Part shown: positions 18,859-27,483 of the stretch, one piece after another
Layout: every line of letters begins with the position of its first letter
Position numbering within the stretch: position 1 is the first letter of the stretch
Assembly (NCBI RefSeq): GCF_019209935.1
Contig: NZ_JAHUTN010000002.1
Coordinates: 186,001 to 250,000 of the forward strand
Direction of reading: 5' to 3'
DNA from: Corynebacterium sp. TAE3-ERU16
Lineage (GTDB): Bacteria; Actinomycetota; Actinomycetes; Mycobacteriales; Mycobacteriaceae
DNA: 64,000 nucleotides
Notes under the pieces: generated by a model
Databases searched by the model: none
The model's input: the letters and a program-made list of their open reading frames with translations, nothing else
What the model was told of the DNA's origin: nothing
Position numbers and translations under genes: made by a program

Positions 18859-19989
18859 CTACTTCTTCTCCGGGGCGTAGAGCTCGATGGCGAGACGTTC
18901 GAGGAGGTCTCCGGTCTGCGGCCCGAAGGCGAGCGCCTGGCCGTCGGGAACCGTGACGATCCGCCGGTTCTGTCCGGCGATGGTCTGGGCGACACCGGGG
19001 CGTTCCAGCAGACCGTCGATTCCGTTGGTGGACTCGAGCCCCTTCTCCATCATGATGAATACATCTGGGTTGAGTTTGGCCAGGGATTCGGCGTTGGCGG
19101 GGGACGCGGTACGTATTCCGTTCTCCGTGGCGACGTCGATACCGCCGACACCCTTGATCAGTTCATTGACTCCGTCCTCTTCGCCGAGGATGAAGAAGAC
19201 ACCACCGGTGCCCCGCGCGTACAGGAACGCCATGCGCAGGGGATCCTCCGGGGTGATGGTGCGGATGTCCTCGACCGCCCGCTCATATTCCTTGACGGAG
19301 CGCTCGGCGAGCACTTCCGCGTCCTCGGGCAATCCGACGACGCCGCCGAGGGTGATGATGTCCTCGCTGATCCCGTCGACGGTGTGCAGGGGTTCCATGA
19401 CCACAACGGGAACGCCCACGTCCCGAATCTGGTCGATGGCCTCGCGCGGCCCGATCGAGTGATCGATGATGACGAGACTGGGATCGAGTTCGAGAATCGC
19501 CTCGACATTGATGTTGTGGCCGCCCTGGGTCACCACCGGGAGATCGGCGAGGGAGGGTTCATCGGAGCTGACGGTCCGCCCGATGATCGACTCCCGCATA
19601 CCCAGGCCGATGAGGGTCTTGGTGTAGGCGCCGTAGAGATCGAGTGCGAGTACCCGGGAGACGTCATCCACTACCACGTCGTACCCGTCCGCATCGGTCA
19701 GTTCGACGGGCAACATGGGCTGGGGATCGTCGGTGACGGGCACAGGTTCCCCGACCCCGGTCACAGCGTTCACACCGGTGATCGTGCGGGGATCAGGTAG
19801 ATCCGCGGGATCGGGTAGTTCCGGCAGTTCAGCGCCGACCGCGGCCGCCGCGGGCGCCCGGTCCGGTTCTGCACCGCCGTCGGTTCCGGAACAACCGGCC
19901 AGCACGGTGGCCGTGCACGTCAGGGAGACGACTGTGGCGAGCGCTTTTCGGGTGAGCCGCGATCGGAGGGTGTGGCGGGTGTTGAACAA
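18859..19989 (-). CDS. hmuT: Haem-binding lipoprotein of the ABC importer
   Basis: A 376-residue solute-binding protein with a lipoprotein signal peptide ending in the lipobox LAGC (ATVLAGCSG). The fold is the class III (TroA/BtuF-like) type: DVSRVLALDLYGAYTKTLIGLG near the N terminus of the mature domain and PDVFIMMEKGLE later. In C. diphtheriae HmuT takes haem from HtaA/HtaB and presents it to HmuUV. It lies 58 nt after htaA and abuts hmuU, so the order htaA-hmuT-hmuU-hmuV is conserved. Confidence 0.9.
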   Translation of the reverse strand: MFNTRHTLRSRLTRKALATVVSLTCTATVLAGCSGTDGGAEPDRAPAAAAVGAELPELPDPADLPDPRTITGVNAVTGVGEPVPVTDDPQPMLPVELTDADGYDVVVDDVSRVLALDLYGAYTKTLIGLGMRESIIGRTVSSDEPSLADLPVVTQGGHNINVEAILELDPSLVIIDHSIGPREAIDQIRDVGVPVVVMEPLHTVDGISEDIITLGGVVGLPEDAEVLAERSVKEYERAVEDIRTITPEDPLRMAFLYARGTGGVFFILGEEDGVNELIKGVGGIDVATENGIRTASPANAESLAKLNPDVFIMMEKGLESTNGIDGLLERPGVAQTIAGQNRRIVTVPDGQALAFGPQTGDLLERLAIELYAPEKK

Positions 19990-20047
19990 CGTGGAGGACC
20001 TTTCGCAGGGGGATCGTGAATCAGTGTGGAGCGTTCCGGTTGTCCGG

Positions 20048-22045
20048 CTATCCCATTGGGTTCCGGGACACGAATGAGGTCAGGGTGGCGCCAGCGACGA
20101 CGAAGGCCGCGAGGATCAGCAGGAGCGGTGTGGTCAAAGTCCCGGTCTGGCTGCTGACCGCCACATTCTCGGTGTCCTGGGGTTCGGAGGAGGGACCGGT
20201 CGACTTGATCTTGAACTTCCCCGAGCCACCCTTCTCCGCTTTGAAGCCGCCATCGGTTTTTCCTGCGGCGCCGGGCATACCGGGCTTGCCGGAGGTTCCC
20301 CCCGCTTTCGCACCGAGCCGCTCGGCGGCACCGCCACCACCGCCCGTTCCGCCGGACGCTGACGCATTTCCGCCCTGTCCTGCGGCGCAGCTGGCGGATC
20401 CGCCGAGTACCGCCGCGAAACTCAGCGGAGCCATCTCCTGCCCTTCAGGGTAGAAGTCGGCGAAGGCGGACGCCCCGGCCTGCGTCAGGGTGACCGAACT
20501 GGTCTGCCCGGTCACCGAATCCGATGAGACGTCCAGCTGGCTGAACGCCAGGTTGGCGACGGCGACACGGCCGTAGCTGTTCGAGACACCCTCCATGTCG
20601 TTGGAGGTGATGTCCGCTATGAGAACTCCGGAGTTTCCGTTCCACTGGACCTCGAGATCGGCGATGGTGAGATCGAGTATTCCACCGTGGCCGGTGAACC
20701 GGACCGATCCGGGCATGAGCAGGGAACCGGTCCCCGTGGACGGGTTGACCGCACCGGAATTGCCGGAGAAGAGGAACTCACCGTTACTGTGACCGACTCC
20801 GTTGAGCTCCCAACCACCGTTGGCGATCGTCCCGGAGATGTAGGTCTGGAACGAGGTCTTCACCCCCCAGGCGGCCTGGGCTTCGACCACCCCGAGTGAA
20901 CCATCGTCGGTACAGACGTCGCCCCCCGCGGCTCCGGCTCCGGCGGAAGCTCCACCACCGGCGTTCCCACGATTCCCCGCGGCGCCGACGGCGACGCCAC
21001 CGGTCTTTCCGGCACCGGCGGTTCCCCCGGCTCCGGCAGTGCCTCCGGCTGCGGCACCGGCGGCTTTGGCACCACCCGCGGTGGCGCCCTTGGTGCCGGT
21101 GTTACCGGGCTTCTTCGATCCCCCGGATGCGTTCCCCTGTGCGGCTCCGCCACCGTTGAGCTCGTCTCTGTCCTCGGCGAACCGTTTTTGCAGCTTGTCG
21201 GTGTTGTCGAGGAACTTGTCGGTGGTCCCCATCAGGTTATTCAGGGAATCGAGGTGATCATTGACGGAGTTGACCGCATCGATGCCGACCGATTTGGTTC
21301 CGGTGTTCTTTCCGCCGCTGGCGCCTCCACCGGTTCCGCCGCCGGTGGAGGGCTGCTTGCCACAGACCTTCTCGAGCGTGGCGCTCAACGCGATGTCGTC
21401 GAATTCCTGACCTGCCTGGTAGAAACCGGCGAAGATCGCCGCACCGGCGGACGACAGGTTGACACTGCCGGTGAAGTCGAGGGATCCGGAGGTGAAGTCG
21501 GGGGCGTTCGAGAGCCGGATGTCCATGAACTCCGCGTCATCGGCCGTGATCTCACCGGCGACGTTCGTCGTGCCCGGTTCGAGTTCCAGACCCTTGTAAT
21601 CGACGACGAGCTTGGCATTCGTGCCATCAACAACGAGTTTCATGTCGGAGAGCGTGAAATCGAGGGCGTATTCGCCGGGCCCCTGTCCACCCTCACCTTC
21701 ATGCCCGAAGAAACGCAGGGATCCCTGGAGCGGAATCGTCCCGGTGTCTTCGTCGACCACCTTCATCGCGTCTGGGTCTGCGGTGAATATGAACTGTTCG
21801 GGTCCGCTGTCGAAGCTCACTCCGTCCAGATCCCAGCCACCTCGGGTGCCTCCGGAACGGATGTACGACATGAAGGATTTCTTGAAGCCCCACCGCATGG
21901 CACCGTCGATCCTGGTGTAGGAGTCCGAGCAGTCCTCGGCGACAGCGGGGAGGACGGGCAGGACCATGAACCCCATGGCGGCGGTGGCGGCGACGGTGGC
22001 GGTGATGCGGCGTACCGGTCGAATGAATGGCGAACGCAAGGTCAT
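20048..22045 (-). CDS. htaA: Two-domain HtaA haem receptor, cell-surface anchored
   Basis: A 665-residue protein with a signal peptide (to VAEDC), a first HtaA domain (about residues 35-215, with WGFKKSFMSYI and LRFFGHEG), a Gly/Ala-rich linker of about 150 residues, a second HtaA domain (about 370-540, with WGVKTSFQTYI and VRFTGHGG), a second Gly-rich spacer and a C-terminal membrane segment. Both domains keep the Tyr and His regions used for haem binding in C. diphtheriae HtaA. The ATG at 22045 follows AAAGGACG; the in-frame start at 22180 gives a poor extension. A strong DtxR box lies upstream, so transcription should rise under iron limitation. First gene of the hmu operon. Confidence 0.9.
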   Translation of the reverse strand: MTLRSPFIRPVRRITATVAATAAMGFMVLPVLPAVAEDCSDSYTRIDGAMRWGFKKSFMSYIRSGGTRGGWDLDGVSFDSGPEQFIFTADPDAMKVVDEDTGTIPLQGSLRFFGHEGEGGQGPGEYALDFTLSDMKLVVDGTNAKLVVDYKGLELEPGTTNVAGEITADDAEFMDIRLSNAPDFTSGSLDFTGSVNLSSAGAAIFAGFYQAGQEFDDIALSATLEKVCGKQPSTGGGTGGGASGGKNTGTKSVGIDAVNSVNDHLDSLNNLMGTTDKFLDNTDKLQKRFAEDRDELNGGGAAQGNASGGSKKPGNTGTKGATAGGAKAAGAAAGGTAGAGGTAGAGKTGGVAVGAAGNRGNAGGGASAGAGAAGGDVCTDDGSLGVVEAQAAWGVKTSFQTYISGTIANGGWELNGVGHSNGEFLFSGNSGAVNPSTGTGSLLMPGSVRFTGHGGILDLTIADLEVQWNGNSGVLIADITSNDMEGVSNSYGRVAVANLAFSQLDVSSDSVTGQTSSVTLTQAGASAFADFYPEGQEMAPLSFAAVLGGSASCAAGQGGNASASGGTGGGGGAAERLGAKAGGTSGKPGMPGAAGKTDGGFKAEKGGSGKFKIKSTGPSSEPQDTENVAVSSQTGTLTTPLLLILAAFVVAGATLTSFVSRNPMG

Positions 22046-22202
22046 GCGTCGTCCTTTCTGGAGTGCTGTTGTTCTTGGGTTGTGGAAACGGGGTTTCCAC
22101 GAAATGCTCCCGGGATTCTTACCCGGCGCCGAGATCGGTGGGTGTGCCTGTACACCGCTTACCGCGGACGACTGGGTCACGAATCTATCACTGTGTTTTT
22201 CA

Positions 22203-22221
22203 CCAGGCTAGACTAACCTAA
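22203..22221. promoter_or_regulatory. DtxR box controlling htaA-hmuTUV
   Basis: On the minus strand TTAGGTTAGTCTAGCCTGG matches the DtxR consensus TTAGGTTAGCCTAACCTAA at 15 of 19 positions. It lies in the divergent promoter region between htaA and the gene at 22285, so it could also affect the latter. Confidence 0.75.
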
Positions 22222-22284
22222 CGAATTCGTCGCTAGCTAAAACCCCGAACCCCACCCCCTGCACCGAGGACAGCCACACCAACC

Positions 22285-22809
22285 ATGAACGAGAACACAT
22301 TTGAACACCTCTACCCCGACATCGACCCGGACACCCCTCTCCCCCCGACCAGGGGGGAGAGGTTGGGAATGACCGTTTCTGTCGCGGTATTCGCGTTCGG
22401 AGCGGCTGCGGGGGAACTCATCATCGCCGGAGTCGGTTTCGGCCTGCTGATGTTCTGCCTCGTCGCCAACAGCCTCAAGATGCGGCGGAAGATCCGAAAC
22501 GAGGCCCGCTCGCGGTTCCCTGGTGAGGACTGGGCCGAGTACGGGGTGGTCAGGAGCCTTCGACTCGACATTCTCGTTCCACTCCTCTGGCTGATAGCGA
22601 CCGTGGCGTGCGCTCTCGTGTTCTTCTTCACCCCGGCCAGCTGGTATCCGTGGGCGCCTGCGGGCGCGGCACTGCTGTGCGCGGCGATCATGTGGTTCAT
22701 GCCGGGGATGTCTCCCGTATGGTCGAGCCGGGAGCCGGGCCCGGATGACGGGCTTCCGGACCTCGCGATGCCCCCATACCCGGAGGAGAGCGAGACACAG
22801 ACCGCATAG
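22285..22809 (+). CDS. Small integral membrane protein, function unknown
   Basis: A 174-residue protein with a hydrophilic N terminus, a first hydrophobic pair near residues 30-65 (VSVAVFAFGAAAGELIIAG), a charged loop (KMRRKIRNEARSRFPGED) and a second pair of membrane segments near residues 95-140. The C-terminal tail is acidic and probably cytoplasmic. It diverges from htaA across the DtxR box and reads toward metX. I recognise no domain. Confidence 0.7.
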   Translation: MNENTFEHLYPDIDPDTPLPPTRGERLGMTVSVAVFAFGAAAGELIIAGVGFGLLMFCLVANSLKMRRKIRNEARSRFPGEDWAEYGVVRSLRLDILVPLLWLIATVACALVFFFTPASWYPWAPAGAALLCAAIMWFMPGMSPVWSSREPGPDDGLPDLAMPPYPEESETQTA

Positions 22810-22861
22810 TCCGACACCCCCGGTTCCGGGCACGCCGGGCGGGTTTTCATCTGCATTGAAC

Positions 22862-22881
22862 TAGACAGAGCGGTCCGTCTA
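22862..22881. promoter_or_regulatory. McbR-like palindrome upstream of metX
   Basis: TAGACAGAGCGGTCCGTCTA is a 20-bp imperfect palindrome with TAGAC/GTCTA ends, 37 nt before the metX ATG. The half-site spacing is 10, not the 6 of the C. glutamicum consensus, but the first ten bases are identical to the metY site. Confidence 0.5.
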
Positions 22882-22918
22882 CGATGGTTGCACAGTGCGC
22901 CGACCAACGGAGACCCCC

Positions 22919-24067
22919 ATGAACAGCCAACCATCAGAGCAGTCAGTATCTTCTCCGCGATCAGCACCCTTCCCGGAATACGGAAAGGTGGCGGTACTCC
23001 CCGTGGGTGACGTCCACACCGAAGCAGGCGGGGTGGTTCATGACGCGAGAATCGCCGTCCAACGGTGGGGTGAGCTGCGCAGTGAGCCCGACGGATCGAC
23101 GAACATCATCCTCATCGAACATGCCCTCACCGGCGATTCCGATGCCGTGAACTGGTGGAACGGGCTGATAGGGCCCGGCCTGCCCCTCGACACGAATCTG
23201 TTCTGCATGGTGTGCACCAATGCACTGGGCGGATGTGCCGGCTCCACCGGGCCTGCGTCCCCGCACCCCGACGGCGGGCCCTGGGGATCACGGTTCCCCG
23301 CACTGTCCATCCGGGATCTGGTCACCGCCGAGCGTCAGCTTCTCGATGCCCTGGGTATAGGCAGAGTCGCTGCCGTGGTCGGTGGTTCGATGGGCGGGGC
23401 GCGGGCACTGGAGTGGACCCTCATGCATCCGGAGCGGGTGGGGGCGGCCGCGGTGCTGGCAGTTTCCGCGCGTGCCAGCGCCTGGCAGATAGGTATCCAA
23501 TCGGCGCAGATATCGGCGATAACGAATGACCCGGAATGGCTGAAGGGTGACTATCATTCATCCGACGGATACCCCCGACAGGGGCTGGCCGCCGCCCGGC
23601 GGATAGCACACCTGACGTACCGCGGGGAGCAGGAGATCGACGAGCGCTTCGGCACCGACGCCCAGGACGGAGAAAACCCGCTCGGGATTTTCCGGGATCC
23701 CGGCCAGCGATTCGCGGTGCAGAGCTACCTCGACTACCAGGCCAGGAAACTGGTCGAGCGCTTCGATGCGGGATCCTATGTCGCACTGACCGAGGCACTC
23801 AACCGCCACGACATCGGCCGCGGACGCGGCGGACTGAACAAGGCCCTGTCGGAGATACGCGTTCCGACTCTTGTCGCCGGAGTGGACACGGATATCCTCT
23901 ACCCGTACCACCAGCAGGAGCACATCTCACGCAACATCGGGAATCTGCTGGGGATGGCGAAGATCGTCTCTCCGGTCGGACACGACGCATTCCTCACGGA
24001 GACCCGACAGGTCGCCCGGATACTGAGGCGATTCCTGGCGCTGGCGGTCGGCGGGGATCAGGAATGA
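22919..24067 (+). CDS. metX: Homoserine O-acetyltransferase
   Basis: A 382-residue alpha/beta-hydrolase-fold enzyme that acetylates L-homoserine with acetyl-CoA, the first committed step toward methionine. The nucleophile elbow VVGGSMGGARALEW, the acid region GVDTDILYP and the histidine VGHDAFL form the expected catalytic triad. EHALTGDSDA near the N terminus is typical of the family. The ATG at 22919 follows GGAG; the GTG at 22895 is an alternative. It is followed convergently by the DUF3017 gene, as in C. glutamicum, but metY is about 9 kb away. Confidence 0.95.
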   Translation: MNSQPSEQSVSSPRSAPFPEYGKVAVLPVGDVHTEAGGVVHDARIAVQRWGELRSEPDGSTNIILIEHALTGDSDAVNWWNGLIGPGLPLDTNLFCMVCTNALGGCAGSTGPASPHPDGGPWGSRFPALSIRDLVTAERQLLDALGIGRVAAVVGGSMGGARALEWTLMHPERVGAAAVLAVSARASAWQIGIQSAQISAITNDPEWLKGDYHSSDGYPRQGLAAARRIAHLTYRGEQEIDERFGTDAQDGENPLGIFRDPGQRFAVQSYLDYQARKLVERFDAGSYVALTEALNRHDIGRGRGGLNKALSEIRVPTLVAGVDTDILYPYHQQEHISRNIGNLLGMAKIVSPVGHDAFLTETRQVARILRRFLALAVGGDQE

Positions 24068-24089
24068 CGCCTCGGACTACGCTCCACCG

Positions 24090-24422
24090 CTAGCTGCCGA
24101 GCGGATCGACCGACATCGCCAGGAACGCCATCGATCCCCCCATGAGGAGTGTGAACGGGGTGTCGAACTTGCGGGAGCGGACGGCGAACACCCCGAGTGT
24201 GCGGGAGTCGCAGGTGACGCGGATGACACTGAGCCAGATCAACGCACATCCGAGCAGGAATGTGGCCCTCCGCCAGTGTTCGGTCAGCGCGAAGCCGATT
24301 ACCACGAGAAACGCGGCGAAGAGAAGAGCCATGAACGCCCGTTGGATGACGTGGGGAACCCGGGAAGGTGGCAGACCGACATCGTGCGGGTTGTCGATCC
24401 CCGGGATGTAGGAGGAACCCAT
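24090..24422 (-). CDS. DUF3017-type small membrane protein
   Basis: A 110-residue protein with three hydrophobic segments (ALLFAAFLVVIGFAL, FLLGCALIWLSVI and LMGGSMAFLAMS). It starts 14 nt after the folD stop codon and so is cotranscribed with it. The same small protein sits between metX and folD in other corynebacteria and I place it in DUF3017 on length and position. Function unknown. The start at 24422 has only a weak ribosome-binding site. Confidence 0.75.
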   Translation of the reverse strand: MGSSYIPGIDNPHDVGLPPSRVPHVIQRAFMALLFAAFLVVIGFALTEHWRRATFLLGCALIWLSVIRVTCDSRTLGVFAVRSRKFDTPFTLLMGGSMAFLAMSVDPLGS

Positions 24423-24436
24423 GGGTCGTTTCCCGG

Positions 24437-25303
24437 TCACTCCATCCCGGCCAGTAGCTCCGCGCGCTCCACGACGTTGCGTACGAGAAAAGCTCTGGTG
24501 AGCGGACCGACACCACCGGGATTCGGGGACACCGCACCGGCTACCTCCCACACATCCGGGTGAACGTCCCCGGCGAGCTTGCCGTCCTTGCGGGACACCC
24601 CGACGTCGAGGACCGCGGCGCCCGGCTTCACCATGTCCGGCGTGATCATGTGCGGGACACCGGCTGCGGCGACGATGACATCGGCGGCGCGGGTCTCGGC
24701 TGCCAGATCCTTCGTACCGGTGTGACATAGCGTCGTGGTCGCGTTCTCGCTGCGCCGGGTGAGCATCAGACCGATGGGACGGCCGACCGTCACTCCGCGC
24801 CCGATCACGACAACCTTCGCACCGTTGAGATCGATTCCGAATCGCCGGAGGAGGTGAATGGCGCCGTTCGGGGTGCACGGCAGCGGAGCCGGCTCGTTGA
24901 GCACCAGTTTGCCCAGATTGACGGGGTGCAGGCCGTCGGCATCCTTGTCTGGGTCGATACGCTCGAGGACGGCGTTCTCGTCGAGGTGCTTGGGCAGCGG
25001 CAACTGGACGATGTAACCCGTGCAGGCGTCATCCGCGTTCAGTTCGTCGATGACGGCGTTGAGTCCCTCCTGGCTGACGTCGGCGGGGAGGTGCCTGCGA
25101 ATCGAGTTCACACCGATCTGCTCGCAGTCGCGGTGCTTCATCTTGACGTAGCTGTGGCTCGCCGGGTCGTCGCCGACCAGGACGGTGGCGAGTCCGGGGA
25201 CCACCCCACGCTCGGCGAGCCGGTCCACTCTCCTCTTCAGGTCCTCGAAGATCTCGTCGCGATAGAGCTTGCCGTCAAGTTTCTGTGCAGTCACGCGGAC
25301 CAT
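24437..25303 (-). CDS. folD: Bifunctional methylenetetrahydrofolate dehydrogenase/cyclohydrolase
   Basis: A 288-residue cytosolic enzyme that interconverts 5,10-methylene-, 5,10-methenyl- and 10-formyl-tetrahydrofolate with [17 protein letters not shown] carries the catalytic lysine; the [10 protein letters not shown] motif and the NADP-binding [14 protein letters not shown] are clear, and [14 protein letters not shown] is the C-terminal signature. Two starts are possible: ATG at 25303 or GTG at 25294, the latter aligning better with the known C. glutamicum N terminus. It supplies one-carbon units for purine and methionine synthesis, in keeping with nearby genes. Confidence 0.95.
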   Translation of the reverse strand: MVRVTAQKLDGKLYRDEIFEDLKRRVDRLAERGVVPGLATVLVGDDPASHSYVKMKHRDCEQIGVNSIRRHLPADVSQEGLNAVIDELNADDACTGYIVQLPLPKHLDENAVLERIDPDKDADGLHPVNLGKLVLNEPAPLPCTPNGAIHLLRRFGIDLNGAKVVVIGRGVTVGRPIGLMLTRRSENATTTLCHTGTKDLAAETRAADVIVAAAGVPHMITPDMVKPGAAVLDVGVSRKDGKLAGDVHPDVWEVAGAVSPNPGGVGPLTRAFLVRNVVERAELLAGME

Positions 25304-25381
25304 TATTCCACGGCCCGGGGTGTGACCGCAGGCCCCGACCCGGATCGGGGAGAAAGAAGACCCCCACTAGGATCGGGACCT

Positions 25382-25870
25382 ATGAGTGAGACCGGTGATC
25401 ACGCAGTTCTGCATGTCGTCTTCGACCGCCCGTGCATACCGCCGAACACGGGCAACGCCATCCGCATGTGTGCGGGCACCGGAGCACATCTCCATCTGGC
25501 CGGCCCCCTGGGCTTCAATCTCGAGGAGAAGAACCTCCGCCGGGCCGGCCTCGATTACCATGATCTCGCGGAGGTGAGCGTCCACGAGAACCTTGTCGCG
25601 GCACTCGACTCGATCCGCGGAGCCCGGGTGTTCGCATTCACCACCTCCGCCACACGGTGGCACGATGACATCAGCTACCGGCCCGGCGACGTCCTGCTGT
25701 TCGGCACGGAGCCCGACGGCCTGGACGACGCAGCGCTGGCGAACCCGAGGATCACGGAACGGGTACGCGTCCCGATGCTCCCGGAGAGACGGTCGATGAA
25801 CCTGTCCAACTGCGCGGCGGTGGCGACCTATGAAGCGTGGCGCCAGCTGGGGTACCCGGGGGCGGTGTAG
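25382..25870 (+). CDS. trmL: SpoU-family tRNA (cytidine/uridine-34-2'-O)-methyltransferase
   Basis: A 162-residue single-domain SPOUT methyltransferase. The three family motifs are present: NTGNAIRMCAG, LLFGTEPDGL and the knot-forming segment MLPERRSMNLSNCAAVATYE. The length and the RSMNLSN motif match TrmL (YibK), which methylates the 2'-hydroxyl at the wobble position of certain tRNAs with S-adenosylmethionine. It diverges from folD, as in related genomes. Confidence 0.85.
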   Translation: MSETGDHAVLHVVFDRPCIPPNTGNAIRMCAGTGAHLHLAGPLGFNLEEKNLRRAGLDYHDLAEVSVHENLVAALDSIRGARVFAFTTSATRWHDDISYRPGDVLLFGTEPDGLDDAALANPRITERVRVPMLPERRSMNLSNCAAVATYEAWRQLGYPGAV

Positions 25871-25880
25871 CCGGAAAACC

Positions 25881-26582
25881 TCAGTCACGGGTGACGTAGA
25901 TGGCCGCCATGCCGGCCGCCGTCATCGGTACATCGGTTGAGGCGTGTTCCCCGTGGGGTCCCTCCGGCCGTTCGACCCGGACGACGGACATCCCCGGGAA
26001 CAGAGGGGGGAGCACAGTGAGTCCGGCGCCGGGCCGGATTCCGTGGTCCGCGAGGTAGCGCAGGAGTTCCGGATCACGGTCGCTGACCCTGCCCACCGTC
26101 ACCTCTACTCCCTCTTCAACGCCGGTGAGAACTTCTGCGGGGATGTCGACCATCTCCCCGTCGACATCGGGGATCGGATCTCCGTGGGGGTCACGGACCG
26201 GGTGTCCGAGATGGGTGTCGATGCGTTCGATGAGTTTATCGGAGACGGAATGCTCCAGTACCTCCGCCTCCTCGTGGACCTCGTCCCAGGTGTAGCCGAG
26301 GGTCGTGCAGAGGAACATCTCGAGAAGCCGGTGCCTGCGCATCATCCCCAGCGCCAGGCGACTCCCCTCCCCGGTGAGGGCCACCCCCGAGTACGGTCGG
26401 TGACTGACCAGACCCCGGTCGGTCAGTCTCCGTACCGCCTCTGAGGCGGTCGATGTCTTCTGGCCGGTCTGCGCCGCCACGTCCTTCAGCGCGGCCGGTT
26501 CACCGGTGCGCTCGCAGATGTCCCAGATGACCTTGAGGTAGTCCTGGGATCTGTCGGGCAGATCCGAGAGGCTTGTTCCCAC
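25881..26582 (-). CDS. mntR: DtxR-family manganese-dependent repressor
   Basis: A 233-residue regulator with an N-terminal winged helix (YLKVIWDICERTGE to GLVSHRPYSGVALT), a metal-binding and dimerisation domain (MMRRHRLLEMFLCTTLGYTWDEVHEEAEVLEH, of which RRHRLLE and HEEAE are the key parts) and a C-terminal SH3-like FeoA domain. It is 25 nt behind mntD. C. diphtheriae MntR, next to mntABCD, represses that operon when Mn is plentiful; the same is likely here. It is distinct from the iron regulator DtxR, which should be elsewhere. Confidence 0.85.
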   Translation of the reverse strand: MGTSLSDLPDRSQDYLKVIWDICERTGEPAALKDVAAQTGQKTSTASEAVRRLTDRGLVSHRPYSGVALTGEGSRLALGMMRRHRLLEMFLCTTLGYTWDEVHEEAEVLEHSVSDKLIERIDTHLGHPVRDPHGDPIPDVDGEMVDIPAEVLTGVEEGVEVTVGRVSDRDPELLRYLADHGIRPGAGLTVLPPLFPGMSVVRVERPEGPHGEHASTDVPMTAAGMAAIYVTRD

Positions 26583-26607
26583 TGTCTCTCCCTTCCCCGT
26601 GTTCCTT

Positions 26608-27483
26608 CTATCTCCGGCTTGCGATCAGACGTCCGGCCGCGAGGCATCCCACGTAGAAGACACCGGCCGTCAGCGCGATCATGCCGCCCGCGGAGAGATC
26701 CGCCTTCACCGCGAAGGCGAGTCCGACCGCTCCGATGGCCACACCTGCCAGAGGTGCCGCGATGAATAGACCCCTGGTTGATTTCATCAGGGGCTGCAGT
26801 CCTGCGGCGGGCGCGGCCACGAGCGCGATGGAGAGAATCGTACCGACCGCGGGAATGATCACGACGATGGCGGCGCAGATCAGGCCGAGGATGATGCCCT
26901 CGGCGATGGTTGCACTGTGTCCCGCGGCGCGGTACCCACCCCCGTCGAAGGCGTAGAAGATCAGCTGCCGTCCGAAGGTGACGAGTACGACCAGGGTGAT
27001 CACGAGGACCACGGCTGCCGCGAGGATGTCGGTCCGGTTGACGCTCAGCACGGAACCGGTGAGGAACGACTCGATCTTCAGCGGCAGGGGCTGGAACCAT
27101 TTGCTGAGGAAGTAGCCCAGTGCGAACCCGAGGGTGAGCACGATGCCCGCCGAGGCCTGGGACGACTGCCCGGCGATCCGGGTGAGCCGGTGCATCAGCC
27201 AGGACAGGGGTACGCACGCCAGAAGAGCCCCCGCGAAGAGGAAGAGTGAGAGCACCGCGTGTTGTGTGTCATTGTCGAGATTCCAGCCTTCAGCAAGCCC
27301 TTTTCCGAGCACGACGCCCAGGATGGCCCCGGGGAATGTGCCGTGGGAGACGGACTCGACGAAGAAGACGCGCTGATGGAGGACCGCGAGAACGCCGACG
27401 AGTCCGGCGAGGACGCCGACGATGATGATCTCCAGGATGGGTAGCTGGAGAATTGTCCACAGGGTGGAGTCGAAGAAACTCAT
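26608..27483 (-). CDS. mntD: Manganese ABC importer, permease 2
   Basis: A 291-residue ABC-3 family permease with about eight hydrophobic segments and the family segment ESVSHGTFPGAILG near residue 45. It overlaps the end of mntC by 4 nt, so the two permeases are translationally coupled and probably form a heterodimer in the membrane. Cluster-9 importers carry Mn or Zn; the MntR neighbour favours Mn. Confidence 0.87.
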   Translation of the reverse strand: MSFFDSTLWTILQLPILEIIIVGVLAGLVGVLAVLHQRVFFVESVSHGTFPGAILGVVLGKGLAEGWNLDNDTQHAVLSLFLFAGALLACVPLSWLMHRLTRIAGQSSQASAGIVLTLGFALGYFLSKWFQPLPLKIESFLTGSVLSVNRTDILAAAVVLVITLVVLVTFGRQLIFYAFDGGGYRAAGHSATIAEGIILGLICAAIVVIIPAVGTILSIALVAAPAAGLQPLMKSTRGLFIAAPLAGVAIGAVGLAFAVKADLSAGGMIALTAGVFYVGCLAAGRLIASRR

